A DNA stretch of 64,000 nt from Pelagadaptatus sp034112445 (GTDB lineage Bacteria > Pseudomonadota > Gammaproteobacteria > Pseudomonadales > Cellvibrionaceae): NCBI GenBank assembly GCA_034112445.1, contig JAWUVI010000004.1, positions 55,404 to 119,403 on the forward strand. Reading direction: 5' to 3'. A program made the position numbers and the translations under genes. This document shows positions 36,789 to 45,347 of this stretch, piece by piece. The notes beneath the pieces were generated by a model, which ran no database searches, was not told where the DNA came from, and saw only the letters and a program-made list of their open reading frames with translations. The stretch's first letter is position 1, and each line of letters begins with the position of its first letter.

Positions 36789-37887
36789 TGGCGGTACCTT
36801 GGTTGTTCGTTGTTAGGGCATGACGTTTGGCCCAATGATATTTTATATGTTGTAAAAATTTAGTATTCCACGAACCATAGAGCTGTTTATTATCACGCCA
36901 GAATAATATGAATTCAGGCAAAAGTTGTTGGGCAAAGGTAATGTCGATATTCGCCATTTTGAGTATGTCGTAAACATCATTTGATGGCTGCCAATCTTCA
37001 GCAATGATTTTTGGGTCACTGTCGTGTTCAATGGCTGACGTAAATCTATTCCATTGGCGGCGAACATGTTGGATAAATTTGCTGTTCCAGGTTAAGGACT
37101 TTACACCTCGTTCACTCCAGTAAAGGATGAACTCAGGAATGGCATCTTCAATGAAGCTGATATTTATGTTGGCTTGCTGAGTCATGATGTCTACAGCATC
37201 TTGGCTAGGTGTCCAACCGCTGTCCATCACGGTTTCAGTTTCTTTTTGGTTATTCTCCCAAGCATCTTGTGAGCGTCTTTTTGCCCAATTTCGCGTCACC
37301 GTTTTCATAAAGGTCGATCCCCACGAACGGCGCTTTTCACCACTCTCGCGCCAGAATGTTACAAACTCTGGAATTTGTTCGCGAATAAAATCCTCAGGAA
37401 TACTGCTTTGGGCTATACGAGCCATAATTTCGGAGTCTGGCTGCCAATGTGGGGCAATAGTTGATGAGCCGGTTGTGTATTGAGGCGAAGTGTTGTGCGA
37501 AATGACGGGCTGATTTGGTGGTGGATTACTGGTGTATATCGGCAGTGCTTGTAGAACTTGCCCCTGATCTTGAGCCGTAGGAATCGTCGTAAAAGCAAAA
37601 ATAAGTTGCTGGCATTGGCCGTAAGGTGCCGATTGCAGCTGAAGAATACTTTTAGCTCGTAAGTTTTGTGAAACTCGTTGTATGTCAAAATCATTCCAAA
37701 ATGGCAGTGCTGGCGTCAGCTGTTCGGCGTACAATTCGTACCAGTGATTACCTTGACTTGGCACGGCTTTTATCGAATGAACAAGATCGTAGAGAACGCT
37801 GAGCAGGGTCGCCTCTTCCAAGCCGATTTGAGCGGCTAGAGAGGGTGAGACTAAAATAGGGCGTTCGGGTATTAATGGTTTATTCAT
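36700..37887 (-). CDS. DnaT-like/lambda O-like replication protein with three DnaT-type domains
   Basis: 395 residues. Residues 1-110 look like a winged-helix replication-initiator domain (LEEATLLSVLYDLVHS, RVSQNLRAKSILQL). Then come three copies of a DnaT-type single-strand-DNA-binding unit at about 148-207, 224-286 and 299-360. Each copy runs W-x-P ... I ... PEF(V/I)xxW ... W-x-(S/T)-(T/K)-F ... W, for example QIPEFVTFWRESGEKRRSW, AIPEFILYWSERGVKSLTW and LLPEFILFWRDNKQLYGSW. DnaT is a primosome protein in E. coli. Paired with the lambda-P-like gene, it probably helps load DnaB. Divergent from radA (79 bp). Confidence 0.78.
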   Translation of the reverse strand: MNKPLIPERPILVSPSLAAQIGLEEATLLSVLYDLVHSIKAVPSQGNHWYELYAEQLTPALPFWNDFDIQRVSQNLRAKSILQLQSAPYGQCQQLIFAFTTIPTAQDQGQVLQALPIYTSNPPPNQPVISHNTSPQYTTGSSTIAPHWQPDSEIMARIAQSSIPEDFIREQIPEFVTFWRESGEKRRSWGSTFMKTVTRNWAKRRSQDAWENNQKETETVMDSGWTPSQDAVDIMTQQANINISFIEDAIPEFILYWSERGVKSLTWNSKFIQHVRRQWNRFTSAIEHDSDPKIIAEDWQPSNDVYDILKMANIDITFAQQLLPEFILFWRDNKQLYGSWNTKFLQHIKYHWAKRHALTTNNQGTANEGQQTASRTSRTRDRSIAEDLNDRSWAT

Positions 37888-37966
37888 GGAATCACTTTAT
37901 CATTTTATAAGTGCTGATTCACCACTGACTAGAGAATTCATTTGCTACGACTAATGAGGGTTTAAC

Positions 37967-39343
37967 TTGGCTAAAACAAAAAGTGCATACGTTTGTAATG
38001 ATTGCGGGGCAGATTACACCAAATGGCAAGGGCAATGCACTGAGTGTGGTGCATGGAATGGACTCAGTGAAGTTCGTTTAGGCCCGACACCAGCCAATAG
38101 ATCGGCAAAGTTTGATGGCTATGCTGGCGCTACGGATGCACTTAATAACGATGTACAGTTACTGTCTTCGATCGATCTACAAAGTCTACCTAGGATTTCC
38201 TCTGGTAAGTCGGAGTTTGATCGCGTACTAGGTGGTGGGTTTGTGCCTGGATCGGTGGTTTTGATTGGCGGTAATCCTGGGGCCGGGAAATCGACGATCT
38301 TGTTGCAGACTATGTGTGAATTAGCGGAGCAATTTGAATCACTTTATGTGACGGGTGAAGAATCGTTGCAGCAAGTAGCCATGCGAGCGCAAAGGTTAGA
38401 GCTGCCGACGAATAAATTAAAAATGTTATCCGAAACCAGTGTCGAATCGTTGGTTGCCATTGCCCAAAAAATCAAACCCAAAGTAATGGTTATTGACTCA
38501 ATTCAGGTCATGCACATGAGTGACGTACAATCCGCGCCGGGTTCGGTATCTCAAGTTCGAGAAAGTGCGGCTTATTTAACTCGTTTCGCCAAGCAAAGCG
38601 GGACGGTTTTGATTTTGGTCGGTCACGTGACTAAAGATGGCAGCTTAGCTGGACCTAAGGTATTAGAGCATATGATTGATTGCTCTATTTTATTGGAAGG
38701 CTCTCACGACTCTCGTTTTAGAACGCTGCGCAGTAGTAAGAATCGTTTTGGTGCGGTGAACGAGTTGGGTGTATTTGCTATGACTGAACAAGGCATGAAG
38801 GAAGTGCACAACCCTTCGGCTATATTTTTACAGCGTGCTGATGAGGTGGCTGCAGGCTCCGTTGTGATGGTGGTTTGGGAAGGTACGCGCCCTTTGTTGG
38901 TAGAAATTCAGGCTTTGGTTGACGATAGCCATATGGGTAACCCTCGCCGTGTCGCGGTAGGCCTAGATCAAAATAGGTTATCGATGTTGTTGGCTGTGTT
39001 GCATCGACACGGTAATTTATTGATTGGTGACCAAGACGTTTTTATTAATGTGGTTGGTGGTGTCCGTGTTATGGAGACCAGTGCAGATCTAGCTTTGTTG
39101 TTAGCGGTTGTCTCTAGTTTTCGCAATAGTGCGCTAGGGCAAGATTTAATGGTCTTTGGCGAGGTCGGTTTATCCGGTGAAATAAGGCCGGTACCCAGTG
39201 GGCATGAGAGACTTCGAGAAGCAGCCAAGCATGGTTTTAAGCGCGCCATCGTACCTGCAGCCAATGCGCCAAGGGAACAAGTGAGTGGGATGAAAATCAT
39301 TGCAGTCAAAAATCTACAGGAAGCGCTGGCGGCTATTGAGTAA
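37967..39343 (+). CDS. radA: DNA repair protein RadA (Sms)
   Basis: 458-residue RecA-like ATPase that drives branch migration in recombination. It has an N-terminal zinc finger (CNDCGADYTKWQGQC, then CGAW), Walker A GGNPGAGKST near residue 101, the RadA-specific KNRFG motif, and a Lon-like C-terminal domain. The start is TTG at 37967 (MAKTKSAYVC), supported by GAGGG at 37956-37960, 6 bases upstream; no ATG fits. Confidence 0.97.
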   Translation: MAKTKSAYVCNDCGADYTKWQGQCTECGAWNGLSEVRLGPTPANRSAKFDGYAGATDALNNDVQLLSSIDLQSLPRISSGKSEFDRVLGGGFVPGSVVLIGGNPGAGKSTILLQTMCELAEQFESLYVTGEESLQQVAMRAQRLELPTNKLKMLSETSVESLVAIAQKIKPKVMVIDSIQVMHMSDVQSAPGSVSQVRESAAYLTRFAKQSGTVLILVGHVTKDGSLAGPKVLEHMIDCSILLEGSHDSRFRTLRSSKNRFGAVNELGVFAMTEQGMKEVHNPSAIFLQRADEVAAGSVVMVVWEGTRPLLVEIQALVDDSHMGNPRRVAVGLDQNRLSMLLAVLHRHGNLLIGDQDVFINVVGGVRVMETSADLALLLAVVSSFRNSALGQDLMVFGEVGLSGEIRPVPSGHERLREAAKHGFKRAIVPAANAPREQVSGMKIIAVKNLQEALAAIE

Positions 39344-39431
39344 AATTATCGGGATCGTTTTTAGGTTCTGGATTGGTGCTCGAGCCGCAGAGCATCTAGA
39401 ATTAAACAGATAGGCTGTATGTGTGTCATGT

Positions 39432-39479
39432 GTTGCAAGTAATAAGTGTTAAAAGTAATAAGTGTTGCAAGTAATAAGA
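39432..39479. repeat. Three tandem copies of a 16-bp unit
   Basis: GTTGCAAGTAATAAGT repeated at 39432-39447, 39448-39463 (GTTAAAAG variant) and 39464-39479 (last base A). It lies directly before the PilZ gene and ends at its ribosome-binding site. Confidence 0.92.
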
Positions 39480-39486
39480 GGTTGAT

Positions 39487-39882
39487 ATGAGTATTGCCAG
39501 TAAAGGAAGTGAGAGAAGAAGTTTTCCAAGGATAGAGTATCGAGCTTTTGCTACGTTAATAACATCGCAGAAAAAATGGCCTGTGCATGTCTTGGACGTG
39601 TCCTTTAATGGCGCTTTGGCCGCACTGTTGAGTGATAATGACCTTCAGCTTGGAGAGCAAATCATTCTCACTATTGAAGTAGAAGGTGGAACAAATATTA
39701 AAATGCAGGGTCATTTGGCGCACCAGAAAGGCCACTTTATGGGACTTGAATGCCATGCAACCAACATCGATCATCAATCGCATTTACGCGATCTATTAAA
39801 CAAGCACAAAGCAGATGCACATCATCATCGCTCGGTTAATGAATTAATTGAAGATTACAATCGCGAACAACAGGACAACTAA
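39487..39882 (+). CDS. PilZ domain protein
   Basis: 131 residues. The PilZ domain begins near the N-terminus with RRSFPRIEYR (RxxxR) and LDVSFNG (DxSxxG), so it should bind c-di-GMP. The C-terminal ~35 residues are His-rich and charged (HKADAHHHRSVNELIEDYN), without a known domain. AGAGG precedes the ATG and directly follows the 16-bp tandem repeats. Confidence 0.88.
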   Translation: MSIASKGSERRSFPRIEYRAFATLITSQKKWPVHVLDVSFNGALAALLSDNDLQLGEQIILTIEVEGGTNIKMQGHLAHQKGHFMGLECHATNIDHQSHLRDLLNKHKADAHHHRSVNELIEDYNREQQDN

Positions 39883-39896
39883 ATAGATTGTTTCAT

Positions 39897-40862
39897 TTAA
39901 ATGCTTACTGCGGTTAAATCGACGGGCTTGAATTCATTTTGGCATGGCTGACCAAAGCTACTCCATACCTGAGGCATGGCATTGGTTGTTAATTTAGCAA
40001 TCATTGAGTTGGTGGTGGCGCTTGGTCTTAACAGCCCTTTGGCGTGCATACATACATCGGCGTTACTTGATGGCTTGTTGCGTTTATGCGCTCTTAATAG
40101 CGGTATAAAGCTTTGCTCATCTACAGCGGCTGGGGATAGCTGCTGTAAGTTACGTAGATTACATTCCCGTCTTTGTTTGGATCTTGCCGCCCACGGCATA
40201 AAACGAGTCCGAAACACCGCCCTAAAATCAAATTCATCTTTTCCGTTCCACCAGCCTTTGTGTAATGCAAAGGACTTGGCTGCAGGACTGATCTCATCGT
40301 AATCAGTCGTAAGGCTCAAATCATTTGAAATAGCAGCCATTGTTGACACACGCTTCTTCGCCCAGAATTTTCCTGCCGTTTCTAATATGAACGATTCATC
40401 ATGATCACTAACCATAAAACTGTTGTCGTAACGGAATTTTTTATCACGATATCCGGCAGGACCACCTTGCCCGTATTTTTGTAAATATTGGATGATGATG
40501 TTGCAGGCCGATTCAGCGGTTTGTGCTTGCTCTAAAGCAATCCTCAATAAATCCATGCCCAGTAATGCCGTGCCGGTCTTCTGAATTAGGCGTGTGTATA
40601 CCGCTTCATTACCTATGGCCACGCCATGCTCGTTGACGCCTATCTCAGCTCCCCAAATCCAGCTTGGGCGACTCAGTAAAACCGCGCTTCTTTGGTTGGG
40701 TACGTCAATGTTGAGGTAGGTGGTTGCTTGCTGGTTTTGGCCTGTATAGGCAGGATGATATTCTACGAGTTGAGGTTCATCAGGCTCTCGGTCTGAGTTT
40801 TTACAGAACCAAACGCTGTTGCTTTTATGATTGTTGTCGCGATATACAAAGGTATCACACAT
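39897..40862 (-). CDS. C69-family peptidase, secernin-like
   Basis: 321-residue Ntn-hydrolase-fold protein. It starts MCDTFV, so Cys2 would be the N-terminal nucleophile after Met removal. Family-like stretches are FCKNSDREPDEPQ, WGAEIGVNEHGVAIGNEAVY and DNSFMVSDHDESFILETAG. Secernins are related to C69 dipeptidases; bacterial substrates are mostly unknown. No signal peptide, so cytoplasmic. Convergent with the PilZ gene (14 bp). Confidence 0.85.
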   Translation of the reverse strand: MCDTFVYRDNNHKSNSVWFCKNSDREPDEPQLVEYHPAYTGQNQQATTYLNIDVPNQRSAVLLSRPSWIWGAEIGVNEHGVAIGNEAVYTRLIQKTGTALLGMDLLRIALEQAQTAESACNIIIQYLQKYGQGGPAGYRDKKFRYDNSFMVSDHDESFILETAGKFWAKKRVSTMAAISNDLSLTTDYDEISPAAKSFALHKGWWNGKDEFDFRAVFRTRFMPWAARSKQRRECNLRNLQQLSPAAVDEQSFIPLLRAHKRNKPSSNADVCMHAKGLLRPSATTNSMIAKLTTNAMPQVWSSFGQPCQNEFKPVDLTAVSI

Positions 40863-40899
40863 AAATTAAAGGCCTGAAAGCGGTCTATTTGCGTAAATT

Positions 40900-41967
40900 C
40901 TAACACACCCTATTACGTCCAGCGGCTTTAGCTTCATAGAGTTTGTTGTCGGCATGTTTGAGAATTGCACTGGCTTTTTTAGATGCACTAATGTGGCTGA
41001 CGCCAATGCTGACGGTGATGGTCAGCTTTCCAGCGTCGGTAAATAAAGATTGCGCGGCAATGGCCTCACGAAATTGATTGGCGCGCTTTGTGGCAATTTC
41101 TGGGGTGGAATGAGTCAAGATTACTAAAAACTCCTCTCCTCCCCAGCGTGCCACTATGTCATCGTTACGGGTTGTAGATGTTAGCGTTTCCCCAACCAGT
41201 TTTAGCACTGAGTCACCTACATCATGTCCGTGTTCGTCGTTAAATAACTTAAAGTGATCGATATCGAGTAATAGCACAGTGCCATTGTGCTCAAAGACAC
41301 CAGAGAAATTATCATTTTTAATGAAATTGTCATGGATAAATCGACGATTATAAAGCTTGGTTAATGTATCCGTGTTGGCGGCGTCAGACAGTGCTGAATG
41401 CAACGATTGAATAGTAGAGTGAGAGCGCTCCCCCGCGTATTCGATGCAGAGGCAAAAGAAACACATCATAGTCAGTGAAAATAAAAATCTCGTAATGATG
41501 TCAGGAGAGTATGATGCTTCGAAAAAAGAGGGTTGTAGGTATGCAACCACGCCACAATACAATATTAACAGGCTTACAGTGATGATCCCGACAATAAATT
41601 CAGTGAGAAAGATGGCGACGGCGACAAGGGGATAAATCCACAGCGGGCCGGTATTCTGTACGCCTCCGGTGCTGAACAGGACTAAAGATAAAAGAACGGC
41701 CCCAAAAGCAATGATTGCACTGGCTACTTTTTGATTGTTGTTTTTCATTAACCAAAACATAGATAGCGCGCTCATAATGGCCACAACGATTAAAAATCCA
41801 CCAAGCCAAGATTTACCGATCCATAAACTGTTGATGCCAAAGACAAATACAGTGCCTACTCCAAACACTGACAGCATACGCAGAATGTATATTCGAGTCG
41901 CGAGCCTGACCTGTTGGAGTGAGTTCTGATCTTCTACACAAGCTTGTAGTTGAGCTTTTTTATCCAT
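40900..41967 (-). CDS. Membrane-bound diguanylate cyclase
   Basis: About 355 residues. Six probable membrane helices occupy residues 25-185. A GGDEF domain follows (DTLTKLYNRRFIHDNF) with active site RWGGEEF near 275-281. The inhibitory I-site RNDD is present five residues before the GGEEF, so product feedback is expected, unlike the soluble cyclase at 12.4 kb. The first possible start is GTG 41979; ATG 41967 (MDKKAQL), with GTGGG about 7 bases upstream, is preferred. Confidence 0.9.
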   Translation of the reverse strand: MDKKAQLQACVEDQNSLQQVRLATRIYILRMLSVFGVGTVFVFGINSLWIGKSWLGGFLIVVAIMSALSMFWLMKNNNQKVASAIIAFGAVLLSLVLFSTGGVQNTGPLWIYPLVAVAIFLTEFIVGIITVSLLILYCGVVAYLQPSFFEASYSPDIITRFLFSLTMMCFFCLCIEYAGERSHSTIQSLHSALSDAANTDTLTKLYNRRFIHDNFIKNDNFSGVFEHNGTVLLLDIDHFKLFNDEHGHDVGDSVLKLVGETLTSTTRNDDIVARWGGEEFLVILTHSTPEIATKRANQFREAIAAQSLFTDAGKLTITVSIGVSHISASKKASAILKHADNKLYEAKAAGRNRVC

Positions 41968-42121
41968 GAATATACCCACAACTATGCATTTTATTTTTAT
42001 ATGTCATGACTATAATCAGAATAGATTTATTTACGTTCATAACTTAAAGGCAGTTTCTTGTTCATTAAGTCAGGTGGCTGTGACTATGAAGTCTAAACCA
42101 TCTACACGATAACATTGCTTC

Positions 42122-42188
42122 ATTAACCCGCAAATTGATATTATAGCGGGCTAATATCGAATGGTTGCGTTTTTTGTGAAGCGCAACC
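42122..42188 (+). promoter_or_regulatory. Two stem-loops in the gcvP leader
   Basis: First stem: ATTAACCCGC (42122-42131) with GCGGGCTAAT (42146-42155), 14-nt loop, one mismatch. Second stem: GGTTGCG (42163-42169) with CGCAACC (42182-42188), perfect, 12-nt T-rich loop. Both lie 27-93 bp before the gcvP ATG. I see no glycine-riboswitch consensus. An unknown leader element or simple structure are both possible. Confidence 0.4.
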
Positions 42189-42214
42189 CATCTAATCTGA
42201 TCTGGAAACTTCTT

Positions 42215-45127
42215 ATGTCTACTGATATGACGAACGCGGCGCTGTATGAATTGGAAAATAACGACGCATTTATTGGCCGACATATAGGACCCAATGCCAT
42301 ACAAACAGCCAATATGCTTAACGCATTGGGCGTGTCTTCTCTTGATGAGCTTATAGCGAAAACGGTACCGAGCGCTATTCGTAAGCGTGACGATCTAAAT
42401 CTTGATTTGGCCGTGAGTGAAGATCAAGCATTGGCTGAGATTAAGGCTATTGCTAGTAAAAATAAAGTATTTAAGTCATATCTGGGTATGGGTTACCACG
42501 ATACCATCGTTCCCAATGTCGTATTGCGAAATGTCATGGAAAACCCCGGTTGGTATACCGCTTATACACCCTATCAGCCAGAAATCGCTCAAGGTCGTTT
42601 GGAGGGCTTATTAAACTTCCAGCAAATGATTGTAGATTTAACCGGCATGGATTTAGCCAATGCTTCCATGTTAGATGAAGCGACTGCAGCAGCTGAAGCT
42701 ATGGCTATGTGTAAGCGGCAAATGCGTAAGAATAAATCCAATGTGTTTTTCGTTGATGAAGCGACCCACCCACAAACCATTGCGGTAGTTAAAACTCGCG
42801 CAGATAATTTTGGGTTTGAAGTGCTTGTTGGTAACCCTGACGAGCAGCTATCCAGTGCGGACTATTTCGGGGCGTTACTCCAATATCCGGGCACTTCTGG
42901 AGAGGTCAAAGACCTGACGAGCTTGATTGAAACCGCTCATGCTAAGAATGCGCTCGTGACAGTTGCTGCGGACATCATGAGTTTGGTTTTATTAAAAAGC
43001 CCAGGAGAAATGGGGGCTGATGTTGTTGTGGGTACTAACCAACGATTTGGTGTGCCAATGGGCTTTGGTGGTCCTCATGCAGCATTTTTTGCTTTTCGTG
43101 ATAAATATAAGCGCTCAGCGCCCGGACGCATAATCGGTGTTTCTGTTGACTCATCTGGCAAGCAAGCGTTGCGCATGGCAATGCAGACTCGCGAGCAACA
43201 TATTCGCCGCGAAAAGGCCAATTCGAATATTTGCACGTCTCAAGTTTTATTGGCGCTGATGAGTGTTTTTTACGCGATATATCACGGCCCAGAGGGTCTC
43301 AAGCGTATTGCCAATCGGGTTCATCGCTTGACCGGTATTTTAGCGGAAGCTTTGCAAGAACAAGGTTTTGATTTAGCCCACGATACGTATTTTGATACGT
43401 TAACGGTATTAGTTGATGAAAAACAAAGTGAAATATTCCAGCGAGCCGAAGCGGCTGAAGTTAATCTTCGGCTATTAGGTGACGGTGCTTTAGCCGTTTC
43501 TATCAATGAAACGTCAAATATTGATGATATTGCACAGCTATTAAGTATTTTCACCGGCGTTGCTAGCGATGAAAGTGATGTTGAATTGCATTCATTGGAT
43601 GATGAGTTAGCGAGCAGCTCGAAAGGTATACCGGATGAGTTGATTCGGACTTCAGATATTTTGTCTCACGAAGTATTTAATAAATACCACAGCGAAACCG
43701 AAATGCTGCGTTATTTAAAACGTTTAGAGTCGCGTGATATTGCGCTGAACCATTCAATGATTCCGCTGGGTTCGTGCACCATGAAACTCAACGCCACGTC
43801 AGAAATGGTTCCGGTAACTTGGCCTGAATTTAACCGTATTCATCCTTTCGCCCCGATAGAACAAGGGCAAGGCTATATGCAATTGTTTGAAGAGTTGCAA
43901 GGTATGTTGGCTGCCTGCACGGGCTATGATGCGGTAAGTTTACAGCCTAATGCTGGCTCACAAGGTGAGTACGCGGGCTTGGTAGCGATCAAAAGATACT
44001 TCGATAGTCGAGGCGAGTCCGATCGCAATATCTGCTTAATACCCTCGTCGGCACACGGTACTAACCCCGCTTCGGCAATGATGGTTAGCATGAAAGTCGT
44101 TGTGATTAACTGCGATGAAAAGGGCAACGTAGATATGGATGATCTGCAAGCCAAAATCGAACAATATGGCGAACAGATCGCCTGTATTATGGTGACTTAC
44201 CCTTCAACCCACGGTGTGTTTGAAGAAGCCATTGTCGATTTATGCGAGCGTATTCATGCAATTGGTGCACAGGTCTATATCGATGGCGCCAATATGAATG
44301 CATTGGTTGGTATTGCCGCCCCAGGTAAATTTGGCGGTGACGTATCGCACTTGAACTTGCATAAAACGTTTTGTATTCCTCACGGAGGTGGTGGGCCAGG
44401 CGTCGGACCTATTGGCGTTGGTGAGCACTTAAAGCCATTTTTGGCGGGACATCCGGTTCAGCCAGTGCCAGAAACGGATGCTAAAAATGGCACCATTTCA
44501 GCGGCTCCTTGGGGCTCGGCTTCTATCCTTCCTATTAGCTGGATGTACATCAAAATGATGGGACGTCACGGCATGAAATCAGCCACTGAATACGCCATCT
44601 TAAACGCTAACTATGTGGCGCATAAGCTGGAAGAGGCCTATCCAGTTTTATATAAAGGCACTAATGGTTTTGTTGCTCACGAGTGTTTGCTTGATTTACG
44701 CCCACTAAAAGAGACCAGTGGTATTACAGAAGAAGATATCGCTAAGCGACTGAATGATTTTGGTTTTCATGCCCCGACCATGAGTTTTCCAGTAGCGGGC
44801 ACTTTGATGATCGAGCCAACAGAGTCAGAGTCTCAAGAAGAGCTAGATCGCTTTATCGAAGCCATGCTTATTATTCGAAAAGAAATTGCTCAGGTGGAAT
44901 CCGGCGAGTACACAGCCGACAATAACCCTTTGCATAATGCTCCGCATACTCAAGATGACATTATGGTGGACGACTGGGATAGGCCTTATTCTCGCGAAGT
45001 GGCAGCAAGGCCCGCGCCATGGCTTAAAGAACATAAAGTGTGGCCGAGCGTGAATCGAATAGACAATGTCTATGGTGATCGGAACTTGGTGTGTATTTGT
45101 CCAAGTGTTGAAAACTATAGAGATTAA
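42215..45127 (+). CDS. gcvP: Glycine dehydrogenase (decarboxylating), P-protein
   Basis: 970-residue pyridoxal-phosphate enzyme of the glycine cleavage system; it decarboxylates glycine and passes the aminomethyl group to the lipoyl H-protein. It is the fused (alpha-beta) form. Conserved stretches are FIGRHIGPN at the start, MGYHDTIVPNVVLRN, NPGWYTAYTPYQPEIAQGRL, and the PLP-lysine region SHLNLHKTFCIPHGGGGPG. ATG 42215 (MSTDMTNAAL) gives the normal length. No gcvT or gcvH lies nearby. Confidence 0.97.
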   Translation: MSTDMTNAALYELENNDAFIGRHIGPNAIQTANMLNALGVSSLDELIAKTVPSAIRKRDDLNLDLAVSEDQALAEIKAIASKNKVFKSYLGMGYHDTIVPNVVLRNVMENPGWYTAYTPYQPEIAQGRLEGLLNFQQMIVDLTGMDLANASMLDEATAAAEAMAMCKRQMRKNKSNVFFVDEATHPQTIAVVKTRADNFGFEVLVGNPDEQLSSADYFGALLQYPGTSGEVKDLTSLIETAHAKNALVTVAADIMSLVLLKSPGEMGADVVVGTNQRFGVPMGFGGPHAAFFAFRDKYKRSAPGRIIGVSVDSSGKQALRMAMQTREQHIRREKANSNICTSQVLLALMSVFYAIYHGPEGLKRIANRVHRLTGILAEALQEQGFDLAHDTYFDTLTVLVDEKQSEIFQRAEAAEVNLRLLGDGALAVSINETSNIDDIAQLLSIFTGVASDESDVELHSLDDELASSSKGIPDELIRTSDILSHEVFNKYHSETEMLRYLKRLESRDIALNHSMIPLGSCTMKLNATSEMVPVTWPEFNRIHPFAPIEQGQGYMQLFEELQGMLAACTGYDAVSLQPNAGSQGEYAGLVAIKRYFDSRGESDRNICLIPSSAHGTNPASAMMVSMKVVVINCDEKGNVDMDDLQAKIEQYGEQIACIMVTYPSTHGVFEEAIVDLCERIHAIGAQVYIDGANMNALVGIAAPGKFGGDVSHLNLHKTFCIPHGGGGPGVGPIGVGEHLKPFLAGHPVQPVPETDAKNGTISAAPWGSASILPISWMYIKMMGRHGMKSATEYAILNANYVAHKLEEAYPVLYKGTNGFVAHECLLDLRPLKETSGITEEDIAKRLNDFGFHAPTMSFPVAGTLMIEPTESESQEELDRFIEAMLIIRKEIAQVESGEYTADNNPLHNAPHTQDDIMVDDWDRPYSREVAARPAPWLKEHKVWPSVNRIDNVYGDRNLVCICPSVENYRD

Positions 45128-45180
45128 ACTTTTGGCGTGGAACAACAAGTGATTTAAGCCTTGTATAAAATATTGTATAG

Positions 45181-45203
45181 AGCGCCGTAATAGGCGCTTA
45201 ATT
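45181..45203 (+). terminator. Weak possible terminator hairpin after gcvP
   Basis: AGCGCC (45181-45186) pairs with GGCGCT (45193-45198) around GTAATA, followed by TTAATT, not a full T-run. It lies 53 bp past the gcvP stop. Confidence 0.35.
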
Positions 45204-45347
45204 GGTATTGGTCTGCAATTTTAATACGTAATTCGATCTAACTTATCGTGCCTATACTCAGGTGCCCGTCCCCGTTCTTGTGTACAATTCGCTCTGTGCG
45301 GATCTGTTTTAAAAGTAAGCACGCCCAATCCCTTGAGAAACCACCCT

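Noticed and set aside
36117..37887. Prophage remnant
   Set aside because: Only replication-type genes are present; no integrase, structural, lysis or attachment sequences, and neighbours are housekeeping genes.
42000..42214. Glycine riboswitch before gcvP
   Set aside because: I could not find the conserved glycine-aptamer core; only two simple stem-loops are visible.
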